Program-made: the position numbers and the translations under genes | Source: Streptomyces sp. DSM 15324 | Lineage (GTDB): Bacteria > Actinomycetota > Actinomycetes > Streptomycetales > Streptomycetaceae | Assembly (NCBI RefSeq): GCF_001514285.1 | Contig: NZ_KQ949023.1 | Coordinates: 1,317,139-1,381,138, forward strand | Length of the DNA: 64,000 nt | Direction of reading: 5' to 3' | The notes under the pieces: generated by a model | Seen by the model: the letters and a program-made list of their open reading frames with translations, nothing else | Database searches by the model: none | What the model was told of the DNA's origin: nothing | Shown: positions 16,215 to 24,689 of the stretch, piece after piece | How positions within the stretch are numbered: the stretch's first letter is position 1 | How the letters are laid out: the number at the start of each line of letters is the position of its first letter

Positions 16215-16970
16215 TCAGTGCTTGGGGCCCACGTGGGCGTCGAGGAGGGCGACGGAGGCTTTGCGGGCGACGGAGATGTTGAACGGTGTTCCGTCGCGGG
16301 TGCAGAAGGTCCATTCGACGCCCAGCTGGTCGAGCGTGTCGGTGTAGAGCCGCCGAATGTCGTCCGAGACGTTGGCGAAGAAGTAGCGTGGGTATTCATA
16401 CCGCTTGCGTTCGCCGGCGACCAAGCGGGTCGTCCAGTTGGTGATGCGACAGCCGTCGGAGTGGATGAGCCCTCGGACGAACTCCCAGGGGTGCGCGTCG
16501 ACGACGGCCCGCTGCCAGGCTTCGAGGGTGATCGGGCGCTCGTGTTTCTTACCGGGGCCGTGTTGAGGGAAGAGGCGCGGCCAGTGTGGTGAGTAGGAGG
16601 TCACTGCTACGCAGCCCTGCCGTTGGAGCACGTACACACCGATGCCGGGGCGGACTTTCCTGATGGCTTCGTAGCACAGCTCGATGAGTCCAGGCCAGGC
16701 GTCCGCGCAGACGATGCGCAGGTAGTAGCCGCTGCGTGGATGTGGGCTGATGCATCCGTCGCCGAGGTACAGCCCGAGCAGGTATGAGTACGCGTATGTG
16801 TCGGCAGGCGGCCCAGGGTCTTGAGGTGCGATACGGAGCATGGGCTCCAGGCGGTCCTGCCAGGAGCGGATCGCGGCGCGGGAGATACCCGTCTGCTTGC
16901 TTACTGAATTCAGGCTTCGGCCCTGCGCCACGAGGGAGAGGGCTTGCTTGCGTGTGCTGACGTCGTACAT
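16215..16970 (-). CDS. HTH plus double-LAGLIDADG-type protein (putative free-standing homing endonuclease)
   Basis: A 251-residue protein. Residues 5-40 (STRKQALSLVAQGRSLNSVSKQ...RAAIRSWQDR) form a transposase/Hin-like helix-turn-helix. Two LAGLIDADG-like motifs follow: LLGLYLGDG at 64-72 and FVRGLIHSDG at 164-173, about 100 residues apart as in single-chain double-motif enzymes, each with its acidic residue. ATG 16970 is preferred; a GTG at 17003 would add 11 residues. Codon use is visibly less GC-biased than the neighbours, consistent with transfer. It lies just past the terminator of an unusual tRNA gene on the same strand. DNA cleavage is inferred; the fold can also serve as a regulator. 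Confidence 0.65.
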   Translation of the reverse strand: MYDVSTRKQALSLVAQGRSLNSVSKQTGISRAAIRSWQDRLEPMLRIAPQDPGPPADTYAYSYLLGLYLGDGCISPHPRSGYYLRIVCADAWPGLIELCYEAIRKVRPGIGVYVLQRQGCVAVTSYSPHWPRLFPQHGPGKKHERPITLEAWQRAVVDAHPWEFVRGLIHSDGCRITNWTTRLVAGERKRYEYPRYFFANVSDDIRRLYTDTLDQLGVEWTFCTRDGTPFNISVARKASVALLDAHVGPKH

Positions 16971-17009
16971 GTGGCCACTCTGTGAGAGTGCTCGCGGCGA
17001 CACACAGGA

Positions 17010-17047
17010 AAAAGCGGATGTTCACGAGAATGGGAACATCCGCTTTT
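17010..17047 (-). terminator. Intrinsic terminator downstream of the tRNA gene
   Basis: A perfect 14-bp stem, AAAAGCGGATGTTC (17010-17023) with GAACATCCGCTTTT (17034-17047), has a 10-base loop. Read leftward it ends in a run of five T residues (17012-17008), so it should stop transcription of the tRNA gene before the LAGLIDADG gene. Confidence 0.8.
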
Positions 17048-17075
17048 CGTCTCAACCTTGGAAATGAAGGAAAAG

Positions 17076-17148
17076 TGCCCCGGGTGGGATTCGAACCCAC
17101 GCTGTCGGTGGTTTGAGCACCGTGTCTCTCCCGCTGGACTACCGGGGC
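17076..17148 (-). tRNA. tRNA with CAA anticodon but class I (short variable loop) structure
   Basis: A 73-nt cloverleaf reads leftward: 7-bp acceptor GCCCCGG/CCGGGGC with A73, D arm GUC/GAC, perfect anticodon stem CGGUG/CACCG around loop CUCAAAC (U33, anticodon CAA), five-base variable loop ACAGC, T arm GUGGG-UUCGAAU-CCCAC. No CCA is encoded. The anticodon reads UUG (leucine), yet bacterial tRNA-Leu normally has a long variable arm (class II). Its true amino acid is therefore uncertain. All stems except the fourth D-stem pair are intact, so it does not look like a simple decayed gene. Confidence 0.85.
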
Positions 17149-17250
17149 TTCCTCTAAAACAAAGGCAGGCAACCACCCGCCGCGCACCCACCTTACCGCA
17201 GCTAGGTACGCTCTTGTCAGCAGTACCCCTGCCCTGAACGAGGAGCCCCC

Positions 17251-17907
17251 GTGACCGCCCCCGAGTCGCCCCAGCCCGTAGACGTGCCCGATGACGACAA
17301 GTCGCACGTGCCTCCGCTGACGACCCGTGTCGTCATCGCCGAGGACGAGGCCCTGATCCGGCTCGATCTCAAAGAGATGCTGGAGGAGGAGGGCTACAGC
17401 GTCGTCGGCGAGGCCGGTGACGGTGAGCAGGCCATCGAGCTGGCCCGCGAGCACCAGCCCGACCTGGTCATCCTCGATGTGAAGATGCCCAAGATGGACG
17501 GCATCTCCGCCGCCGAGAAGATCGCCGAGGAGCGCATCGCCCCGGTGCTGATGCTCACGGCCTTCTCGCAGCGCGACCTGGTCGAGCGGGCCCGGGATGC
17601 CGGTGCCATGGCGTACCTCGTGAAGCCCTTCAGCAAGAGTGATGTCGTCCCGGCCATCGAGATGGCTGTTTCGCGGTTCAACGAGCTGAAGGAGCTGGAG
17701 AAGGAGGTCGCCGACCTCACGCTCCGCCTGGAGACCCGCAAGCTGGTCGACCGGGCGAAGTCGGTTCTCCAGACGGAGTACGGGCTGACCGAGCCTGCCG
17801 CGTTCCGCTGGATCCAGAAGACGTCGATGGACCGGCGGATGTCGATGCAGCAGGTCGCCGAGGCCGTCATCCAGGACGCCGCGGAGAAGAAGGCCAACAA
17901 GGGCTGA
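17251..17907 (+). CDS. pdtaR: Response regulator with ANTAR RNA-binding output domain, PdtaR-like
   Basis: A 218-residue two-domain protein. The receiver domain (about 25-140) has the acidic pair in IAEDEAL, phospho-acceptor Asp76 in LVILDVKMP, Thr103 and Lys125 in LVKPFS. The C-terminal ANTAR domain (about 145-205; LETRKLVDRAKSVLQTEYGLTEPAAFRWIQKTSMDRR...) binds tandem stem-loops in RNA and promotes antitermination. Its partner is usually the histidine kinase PdtaS, encoded elsewhere. The start is GTG 17251, preceded by GAGGAG. Monocistronic, ending in a perfect 17-bp hairpin. Confidence 0.93.
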   Translation: MTAPESPQPVDVPDDDKSHVPPLTTRVVIAEDEALIRLDLKEMLEEEGYSVVGEAGDGEQAIELAREHQPDLVILDVKMPKMDGISAAEKIAEERIAPVLMLTAFSQRDLVERARDAGAMAYLVKPFSKSDVVPAIEMAVSRFNELKELEKEVADLTLRLETRKLVDRAKSVLQTEYGLTEPAAFRWIQKTSMDRRMSMQQVAEAVIQDAAEKKANKG

Positions 17908-17954
17908 CGCCCGGCCCGCAGACCACGAGGCCCGCAGACGGAGAGGCCCGCACA

Positions 17955-17995
17955 CGACAAGGCCCGCGCCCGGAGAAGGGGCGCGGGCCTTGTCG
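17955..17995. terminator. Bidirectional terminator between pdtaR and livF
   Basis: A perfect 17-bp stem, CGACAAGGCCCGCGCCC (17955-17971) with its complement at 17979-17995, has a 7-base loop. It lies between two converging transcription units, so it can serve both. It lacks a long T tract, as usual in Streptomyces. Confidence 0.85.
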
Positions 17996-18016
17996 TAGGC
18001 GCAAAACCTCGGGACG

Positions 18017-18733
18017 TCAGTCCTCGCCGAGGTAGGCCTTGCGGACCGACTCGTCGTGGAGCAGGTCCCGGCCGGTGCCGGAGAGGACGATGTTGCCGAC
18101 CTCCATGACGTGACCCTGGTCCGCGAGGGACAGGGCCGCCTGGGCGTTCTGCTCGATGAGCAGGATCGTCATGCCCTGGGACTTCAGCTCGGCGATGGTG
18201 GCCATGATCTTCTGCATCATGATGGGGGAGAGGCCCATGGAGGGCTCGTCCAGCATGAGCAGTTTCGGCTGGGACATCAGGGCGCGGCCCATGGCGAGCA
18301 TCTGCTGCTCGCCGCCGGACAGGGTGCCCGCGGCCTGCTTGCGGCGCTCTCCCAGGATGGGGAAGAGGTCGTAGGCGCGCTGGATGTCCTTCTCGATGCC
18401 CGCCTTGTCGCTGCGGAGGAAGGCGCCGAGGCGGAGGTTGTCCTCGATCGTCATGCGGGGGAAGATGTGCCGCCCCTCGGGGGAGTGGGCGAGTCCCAGC
18501 GAGACGATGTCGTGGGCGGGGACCTTCTTCAGCGACTTGCCGTTGAACTTGATCTGGCCGCCGACGGGCTTGAGCAGGCCCGACAGGGTGCGCAGGGTGG
18601 TGGTCTTGCCGGCGCCGTTGGTGCCGATGAGGGTGACGACCTCGCCGGCCTCGACCTTGAAGGAGATGCCCTTGACGGCTTCGATCTTGCCGTAGGCGAC
18701 CCGGAGGTCCTCGACTTCGAGCAGTGCGGTCAT
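18017..18733 (-). CDS. livF: Branched-chain amino-acid ABC transporter ATP-binding protein LivF
   Basis: A 238-residue ATPase with Walker A GTNGAGKTTT, signature LSGGEQQMLAMGRAL, Walker B LLMLDEPSMGLSP and the H-loop region replaced by LLIEQNAQAALSLAD, which is typical of LivF. It pairs with LivG to power uptake of leucine, isoleucine and valine. Last gene of the livKHMGF operon; its ATG overlaps the livG stop (ATGA, 18730-18733). Confidence 0.95.
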   Translation of the reverse strand: MTALLEVEDLRVAYGKIEAVKGISFKVEAGEVVTLIGTNGAGKTTTLRTLSGLLKPVGGQIKFNGKSLKKVPAHDIVSLGLAHSPEGRHIFPRMTIEDNLRLGAFLRSDKAGIEKDIQRAYDLFPILGERRKQAAGTLSGGEQQMLAMGRALMSQPKLLMLDEPSMGLSPIMMQKIMATIAELKSQGMTILLIEQNAQAALSLADQGHVMEVGNIVLSGTGRDLLHDESVRKAYLGED

Positions 18734-19656
18734 CGGTCGTTCTCCTTGCCGGGCGCGGCGTCCGTCGTGGTGTCGGCGTCCGTCGGGGCGGCGTCGGCCG
18801 GGGCGGCGCTGGCCTCGGCGGCTTCGACTTCGGTGATCTCTTCGTCGCCGGGGGCGTTCTCGAAGGGTTCGCCGAGGTAGGCGGCGACGACGCGCTCGTC
18901 GCCCTGGACGGTGGCGCTGTCGCCCTCGACGAGCTTCTCGCCCTGGACCAGGACGGCCACGCGGTCGCAGAGGTTGAAGATGAAGCGCATGTCGTGCTCG
19001 ATGACGAGGACGGCGATGCCCTTGTCGCGGATGGCGAAGACGAGTTCTTCTGTCGCTCGCGTCTCCTGGGGGTTCATGCCGGCGGTCGGCTCGTCGAGCA
19101 GGAGGAGTCCGGGCTCGCTGGCGAGCGCTCGTGCGATCTCCAGTTTGCGCTGCTCGCCGTAGGGCAGGTTGCGGGCGAGGTGTTCGGCCTTCTTCTCCAG
19201 TCCGACGAACGCGAGGAGTTCCATGGCGCGTTCGCGGGAGGCGGCTTCGGCCTTGTGGAAGCCGGGGCCGCGCAGCACGGCCGACCAGAAACCTTCCTTC
19301 GTCCGCGTGTGCCGGCCGACCAGCACGTTCTCCAGGACCGTCATGTTGGCGAACAGACGGATGTTCTGGAAGGTGCGGGCGATGCCGGCGGCGGTGACCT
19401 TGAAGGACTTGGGCGGCAGGACGGTGCCCTTGTAGCGGACCTCGCCCTCGGTGGGGATGTAGAGGCCGGTGAGGCAGTTGAAGAAGGTGGTCTTGCCGGC
19501 GCCGTTGGGGCCGATCAGGCCGACGATCTCGCCGCTGTTGACGGTGAGGTTGACGTCGCGGACGGCGGTGAGGCCGCCGAAGCGCATGGTGACGCCGCGT
19601 GCGTCGAGGACCGTCTCGCCGGTGGGGGCGACCGTGGTGGTGGTGTCGGTGGTCAT
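18730..19656 (-). CDS. livG: Branched-chain amino-acid ABC transporter ATP-binding protein LivG
   Basis: A 308-residue ATPase with Walker A GPNGAGKTTF, a LivG-type signature LPYGEQRKLEIARAL, and Walker B LLLLDEPTAGMNP followed by VIEHDM. About 45 residues at the C-terminus (after AAYLGEPFENAPGDEE) are an Ala/Asp/Thr-rich acidic tail not needed for ATPase function and longer than typical LivG. It starts five bases after livM, within the same operon. Confidence 0.94.
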   Translation of the reverse strand: MTTDTTTTVAPTGETVLDARGVTMRFGGLTAVRDVNLTVNSGEIVGLIGPNGAGKTTFFNCLTGLYIPTEGEVRYKGTVLPPKSFKVTAAGIARTFQNIRLFANMTVLENVLVGRHTRTKEGFWSAVLRGPGFHKAEAASRERAMELLAFVGLEKKAEHLARNLPYGEQRKLEIARALASEPGLLLLDEPTAGMNPQETRATEELVFAIRDKGIAVLVIEHDMRFIFNLCDRVAVLVQGEKLVEGDSATVQGDERVVAAYLGEPFENAPGDEEITEVEAAEASAAPADAAPTDADTTTDAAPGKENDR

Positions 19657-19661
19657 GGTGG

Positions 19662-21494
19662 TCAGGCCCCTGCCTTCGTGAGGACGGTGGGCGCTTCCGC
19701 TTCCTCGTGGAACTCGAGCTGGCGGCGGCGGTTGGGGATCATGCCCTCCGGCCGGAAGCGCATCAGCAGGATGAGTGCGAGGCCGAAGGCGAAGAGCTGG
19801 TAGTCGCCCAGGAACTGCAGCTTGTTGGGGATGAGGAAGAGCAGCGAGGCGCCGATGAGGGGGCCGCCGATGGTGCCCATGCCGCCGAGGACGACCGCGG
19901 CGAGGAGGAAGGCGGAGTTGGGCGGGATGGGGCCGGCGAAGAGGTACTGCTCGGGGGTGACGGTGTAGGTGACGTGTGCCTGGACGGTGCCGGCGAGGCC
20001 GGCGAGGGAGGCGCCGACGGCGAAGGCGATGAGCTTGACGCGGAAGCCGTTGATGCCCATGGCGAGGGCGGCGGTCTCGTCCTCGCGGATGGCGACCCAG
20101 GCGCGGCCGATGCGGGAGTCGCCGCTGCGCCGGAAGACCAGGACGACGATGGCGGTGATGATGAGCATCAGGAAGAAGTAGTTGGCGAAGCGGCCGATGT
20201 CGACGCCGAGGATGTTGTGGACGACTCCGAAGTCGAACCCGAGGATGTTGAGGTTCGGGATCGAGGAGATGCCGTTGGATCCGTTGGTGATGTCGGGGCC
20301 GGAGGTGCCGTCGAGGTTGTTGGCGGTGATGCGGAAGATCTCACCGAAGCCGAGGGTGACGATGGCGAGGTAGTCGCCGCGCAGCCGCAGGGTGGGGGCG
20401 CCGATGAGGACGCCGAAGACCAGGGAGGCGGCGCAGCCGACGAGTGCGGCGGCCCAGAAGGGGAAGTGCACGTCGAAGGGGGAGCTCGGGGAGCCGGAGA
20501 CCATGGCGGCGGCGTAGGCGCCGACGCCGAGGAAGGCGACGTAACCGAGGTCGAGGAGGCCGGCGAGGCCGACGACGATGTTCAGGCCGAGGGCGACGGT
20601 GGCGAAGATGAGGATGTAGACGCCGAGGGTCGCGTACTGGTCGTCGGTCTGGGTGAAGGGGAACGCCGCGGCTGCGACGAACGCGCCGCAGATGGTGATG
20701 TTCTGGTGGCGGGCGGTGATCTGGCTGGCCTGGGCGACGAGGCCGGCCTTGCCGACGGCGGCGAAACCGAGGCCGGCGGTGATCAGGAAGCCGATGAAGA
20801 GTTCGTCGTACTCGGTGCCGATGCCGTAGGTGAAGACGGTGAGGGCGAGGGCGAGGACGGCGACGATGATCAGGATCTCGGCGTAGGCGGGCAGGGCCGG
20901 GGCGGGGCGCGCGGTGGCGGAGCCGAAGGCGGCCTTGACGGTCTGCCACTTGTGGCCGAGCTTGTGCTTGGTGTGCTCCCACGACGTGTCGTCGGGGTCG
21001 ATGGGGTCGGGCTCGGGGTGCTCGAACGGCAGGGCCAGGGCGCCGAGGAGGGCGGCGAGGCTGGCTACGGCGACGACGTAGCCGCCGGGTTCGAGGTTGA
21101 CGACTCCGCCGAGGTCGGCGCTGATCGCGATGACGGTGTACCAGGCGGTCGCGAAGGTGGCGAGCGCGGCGAACTTGATCGCGCCGTCGGCGCCGGCGGG
21201 GGTGAGCCAGCCGAGGCCCTTGATGCCGTAGGAGGCGAGGGCGAAGAGGGTGGTGAGGGCGGCGCCGATGAGGACGAGGACCTGGAGGCCGCCGGGGTAG
21301 CCGTAGACGGTGAGGTCGCCGGGGAAGGCGGAGGTCCAGGTCCAGGCGAGGAAGGTGGAGATGATGGTGAGGACGGCGCCGCCGGTGGCGAGGGCGCGGG
21401 CGGCGGCCTCGGGGATGCCGATGAGGCCGGCTCGTGCGGGCGTGGTGTCGCCGAATGCCTCGGGGGTGGTGGTCTGTGTCGTCATCGGTGTCAC
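19662..21494 (-). CDS. livM: Branched-chain amino-acid ABC transporter permease LivM, long form
   Basis: A 610-residue permease. The conserved LivM core begins near residue 300 (YATLGVYILIFATVALGLNIVVGLAGLLDLGYVAFLGVGAY) and contains the EAA-like loop RRSGDSRIGRAWVAIREDETAALAMGIN. The preceding ~290 residues hold about six extra hydrophobic segments and a hydrophilic linker (HPEPDPIDPDDTSWEHTKHK), making this protein far longer than the 320-420 residues usual for LivM. The GTG at 21494 overlaps the livH stop; an ATG at 21485 is the alternative start. It forms the channel together with LivH. Confidence 0.92.
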   Translation of the reverse strand: MTPMTTQTTTPEAFGDTTPARAGLIGIPEAAARALATGGAVLTIISTFLAWTWTSAFPGDLTVYGYPGGLQVLVLIGAALTTLFALASYGIKGLGWLTPAGADGAIKFAALATFATAWYTVIAISADLGGVVNLEPGGYVVAVASLAALLGALALPFEHPEPDPIDPDDTSWEHTKHKLGHKWQTVKAAFGSATARPAPALPAYAEILIIVAVLALALTVFTYGIGTEYDELFIGFLITAGLGFAAVGKAGLVAQASQITARHQNITICGAFVAAAAFPFTQTDDQYATLGVYILIFATVALGLNIVVGLAGLLDLGYVAFLGVGAYAAAMVSGSPSSPFDVHFPFWAAALVGCAASLVFGVLIGAPTLRLRGDYLAIVTLGFGEIFRITANNLDGTSGPDITNGSNGISSIPNLNILGFDFGVVHNILGVDIGRFANYFFLMLIITAIVVLVFRRSGDSRIGRAWVAIREDETAALAMGINGFRVKLIAFAVGASLAGLAGTVQAHVTYTVTPEQYLFAGPIPPNSAFLLAAVVLGGMGTIGGPLIGASLLFLIPNKLQFLGDYQLFAFGLALILLMRFRPEGMIPNRRRQLEFHEEAEAPTVLTKAGA

Positions 21495-22423
21495 GCCCTG
21501 TCCGCGACGCGCTCGCCGAGCAGGCCCTGGGGCCGGAACAGGAGCACGAGGATGAGGAGTACGAAGGCCCAGACGTCGGCCCAGGAGTTGCTGCCGAACT
21601 TGTCCATGCCGGGGATGTCGGCGATGTAGGCGGTGGCCAGGGTCTCGGCGATGCCGAGGACGACGCCGCCGATCATGGCGCCGTAGATGTTGCCGATGCC
21701 GCCGAGGACGGCCGCGGTGAAGGCCTTGAGGCCGAGCAGGAAGCCCATGGTGAAGGAGATCTGGCCGTACTTCAGGCCGTAGGCGACGGCTCCGACGGCG
21801 GCGAAGGTGGCACCGAGGGCGAACGCGATCACGATGATGCGGTCGGTGTTGACGCCCATGAGCTTGGCGGTGTCGGGGTCCTGGGCGGTGGCCTGCATGC
21901 CGCGTCCGGTGCGGGTCTTCATGACGAAGTAGGCGAGGAAGCCCATGCTGAGGGGGGCGGCGATGAGCAGGAAGATGTCACCGGTCTGGATGGTGACGCT
22001 GCCGAGCTCGAAGGGGCCGCCGTCGATCTGGGGGAAGACGCGGGCGGACTTGGCCTCGGGGTACCAGGCCCAGACGGCCTGCTGGAGGGCGAGGGAGAGG
22101 CCGATGGCGGTGATGAGCGGTGCGAGGCGTGGTGCGGTGCGGAGGGGACGGTAGGCGAACCGTTCCGCTCCCACGGCGACGGTGACGGAGACCATGACCG
22201 CGCCCACCAGCATCAGGGGCAGCGCGATGGCCATCGAGGTGCCGTCGGGCAGGATGTACACGTAGACCGTGAGAGCGCCGAACGCTCCGGTCATGAAGAT
22301 CTCGCCGTGGGCGAAGTTGATGAGCTGGACAATGCCATAGACCATTGTGTAGCCGATGGCGACAAGGCCGTACATGGATCCCAGTAGCAGGCCGTTGACC
22401 AGCTGCTGCGGCAGTTCGTTCAC
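21491..22423 (-). CDS. livH: Branched-chain amino-acid ABC transporter permease LivH
   Basis: A 310-residue inner-membrane permease starting with GTG 22423, chosen because GGAGG lies seven bases upstream and the protein then begins NELPQQLVNGLLLGSMYGLVAIGYTMVYGIVQLINFAHG, the conserved LivH N-terminus. The EAA loop is seen as KTRTGRGMQATAQDPDTAKLMGVN. It is coupled to livM by a GTGA overlap and lies 112 bases after livK. Confidence 0.95.
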   Translation of the reverse strand: MNELPQQLVNGLLLGSMYGLVAIGYTMVYGIVQLINFAHGEIFMTGAFGALTVYVYILPDGTSMAIALPLMLVGAVMVSVTVAVGAERFAYRPLRTAPRLAPLITAIGLSLALQQAVWAWYPEAKSARVFPQIDGGPFELGSVTIQTGDIFLLIAAPLSMGFLAYFVMKTRTGRGMQATAQDPDTAKLMGVNTDRIIVIAFALGATFAAVGAVAYGLKYGQISFTMGFLLGLKAFTAAVLGGIGNIYGAMIGGVVLGIAETLATAYIADIPGMDKFGSNSWADVWAFVLLILVLLFRPQGLLGERVADRA

Positions 22424-22535
22424 CGCATGTCCTCCGAGACGGTTCGGATAATTCGACGGGTGGGGCCGGATGCGAGTCCGCGCGGGGCGCCAGTGGAACA
22501 GCGCCCCGCGCGGCTCAGGAGTGGTGCGGGTGAGG

Positions 22536-23765
22536 TCAGCCGGCGTAGGTGCCGGACTTGACGGCCTTCCAGGCACCGTTCTCGACGGCGTAGACGGTGA
22601 GCTGCTTGTTGGTGGCGTCACCGAACTCGTCGAAGGAGACCTTGCCGGTCACACCGTCGAAGGAGACGTTCTGGGTGGCGGCGGTGATCTTCGCGCGGGC
22701 GTCGTCCGGGAGCTTGCCGTTGTTGTCGTCGACGACCTTCTTGACGGCCTCGATGATGGACCAGGCGGAGTCGTAGGCGTAGCCGCCGTAGGCGCCGTAC
22801 GCCTCCTTGTAGCCGCCGGCCTTGTAGTTGGCCACGAACTCCTTGGCGGAGTCGAGCTGCTCGACGGGGGCGCCGACGGAGGTGGCGAGGTCGCCGGTGG
22901 CGGTGGCGCCGGCCAGCTTGATGAAGTCGTCGGCGTAGATGCCGTCGCCGCCGACCAGCGGGATCTTGGCACCGGCGGCCTTGATCTGCTTGCTGAGCGG
23001 GCCGGCCTGGGGGTACTCGCCGCCGTAGTAGACGACCTCGGCGCCGGAGTTCTTCACCTTGGTGGCGACCGCGGAGAAGTCCTTGGAGTCGGGGTTGATG
23101 TGCTCGGTGCCGACGACGGTGCCGCCGAGCTTCTTGAACTCCTCGGTGAAGGTGCCCGCGAGGCCGGCGCCGTAGGTCTTCTTGTCGTCGATGACGAAGA
23201 CCTTCTTCTTCTTGGCGTCGTTGAAGACGTACTGGGCGGCGAACGGGCCCTGGATGGCGTCCGTGGTCGCGGTGCGGAAGTACGACGCGTAGGGGCGCTT
23301 CTTGGTCTTCGCCCAGTCGGTGCCCTGGGTGAGCGCCGGGTTGGTGTTGGCCGGGGAGACCTCGACCAGCTTGGCGTCGTCGAAGACCTTCTGCATCGAC
23401 TCGGCGACGGAGGAGTTCAGCGGGCCGACCACGCCGACGACGCTCTTGTCGGCGACGAGGGCGGTGGCGTTCTGCTGGCCGGCGGAGGGCTGGGCCTGGT
23501 CGTCCTTGGCGACGACCTTGAAGGTGACGCCGTCGACCGTCTTCTCCTTGTTGGCCGTTTTGGCCGCGAGGTCGACGGAGTTCTTGATGCCGAGGCCCAG
23601 CGCGGACAGGTCGCCGGTGAGCGGGGCGTCGACGCCGATGGTGACGGTGGTGCCGCCGCTGTCGGAGCCCTTGTCGCCGCCGCTGTCGCGCGAACCGCAG
23701 GCGGTGAGGGTGAGTGCACCGGCGGACAGCGCGGCGGTGATGGCGATGAGCGAACGTTGACGCAC
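22536..23765 (-). CDS. livK: Branched-chain amino-acid ABC transporter substrate-binding lipoprotein LivK
   Basis: A 409-residue periplasmic-binding-fold type I protein. The signal peptide ends in the lipobox LTAC with lipidated Cys near residue 23 (LTLTACGSRDSGG), so it is anchored outside the membrane. The mature domain starts VTIGVDAPLTGDLSALGLGIKNSVDLAAKTAN and shows the Peripla_BP_6 fold. GTG 23765 is preceded by AAAGGA. First gene of the liv operon; a 288-base noncoding region lies upstream. Confidence 0.95.
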   Translation of the reverse strand: MRQRSLIAITAALSAGALTLTACGSRDSGGDKGSDSGGTTVTIGVDAPLTGDLSALGLGIKNSVDLAAKTANKEKTVDGVTFKVVAKDDQAQPSAGQQNATALVADKSVVGVVGPLNSSVAESMQKVFDDAKLVEVSPANTNPALTQGTDWAKTKKRPYASYFRTATTDAIQGPFAAQYVFNDAKKKKVFVIDDKKTYGAGLAGTFTEEFKKLGGTVVGTEHINPDSKDFSAVATKVKNSGAEVVYYGGEYPQAGPLSKQIKAAGAKIPLVGGDGIYADDFIKLAGATATGDLATSVGAPVEQLDSAKEFVANYKAGGYKEAYGAYGGYAYDSAWSIIEAVKKVVDDNNGKLPDDARAKITAATQNVSFDGVTGKVSFDEFGDATNKQLTVYAVENGAWKAVKSGTYAG

Positions 23766-24053
23766 GTTCCAGTCCTTTCCCTGGGCGGCCCTCCCCCCTG
23801 GAAGAGGCCGAGTCGAGCGCTGGGGCCTAAGGGGTATTCAGGCGGCGCGGTGACTGGGCGTGACTCTAAGCGGGTGAAGGTAACGGGGAGGAGGGTCTGC
23901 AGCATGCTGTGACGCTCTTGTTATGACACGAGGTAATGCAGAGCGGTACTTGGCGGGTGGAACAGCGAATTTCAGGCCGATTCGCCCTGTCCGCATGTTG
24001 AGAACGCGCAGGATGCACCCTGGTGCGTTCAGGTGTCTCAGGCGTTTTGGTGA
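23766..24053. other. Noncoding leader/promoter region of the liv operon
   Basis: No gene is supported. The region is AT-richer than average and should carry the livK promoter. The only structure noticed is a 10-bp palindrome, CAGCATGCTG, at 23900-23909. No amino-acid-responsive leader peptide was recognised. Confidence 0.5.
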
Positions 24054-24689
24054 TTACGGTGATTCGTTGCTACAGGCGACTTCCAGGGCTCGGGAGAGGT
24101 CGTGCGCATAACGGGGTCCCAGGATGAAACTCTGCTGTTGTATTGCACGCGTATTACGCAGAGTTACGTCGATGAAAGGAAGCCCGGCATTCTCCGGTAC
24201 GGTCCCGCATTCCGCCACATGCATGGTGATCACGATCGTGCGGGCGGAGCCGGCTTCGGTCCGGAACGGGGCCCGGGGCACAGAGGTCAGGGAGGCGCCG
24301 GCGTACGGCTGGGAGACCCGGGTCACCGTGACCGGCGGGCCGGAGTCCACGCTGAGGAGGACCTCGAAGGCGAACGTGTGCGGCCGGGTGCCGGGTGGCA
24401 CGCTGTGCTCGCCGAGATAGGTGACGTCGACGACCTGGGCGGGGAACGGCGGTCGGGAGACGGCCGGTTCACGCTCCTGGGGCCGGGTCGCGTAGAGCAG
24501 GGCGCAGAGGGTGAGCAGGCCGACGACGAGGAGGGCGGCCAGGGCGGCCCTGCGGCGGTCCGCGAGGAGGCGGCGCAGGCGGGGCGGGGGAGTGCCCGGG
24601 GCGGCCGGGGTGACGGCCGGGGGCTCCGCCGGGTGCGTGTCCCACGCGTGCGTGCCCTCGCCGGGCTCGATCGGGCCGATGCCGCTCAC
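24054..24689 (-). CDS. Membrane-anchored hypothetical protein
   Basis: A 211-residue protein of unknown function. A proline-rich cytoplasmic N-terminus (about 45 residues) is followed by one membrane segment, ALAALLVVGLLTLCALLYA, then an extracytoplasmic domain with VDVTYLGEHSVPPGTRPHTFAFEVLLSVDSGPPVTVTRVSQPYAGASL that looks like a beta-sandwich. The GTG start at 24689 overlaps the stop of the upstream lipoprotein gene (GTGA), so the two are coupled. It ends in TAA, rare here, and its last ~100 codons are less GC-rich than the neighbours. I do not recognise the family. Confidence 0.7.
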   Translation of the reverse strand: MSGIGPIEPGEGTHAWDTHPAEPPAVTPAAPGTPPPRLRRLLADRRRAALAALLVVGLLTLCALLYATRPQEREPAVSRPPFPAQVVDVTYLGEHSVPPGTRPHTFAFEVLLSVDSGPPVTVTRVSQPYAGASLTSVPRAPFRTEAGSARTIVITMHVAECGTVPENAGLPFIDVTLRNTRAIQQQSFILGPRYAHDLSRALEVACSNESP

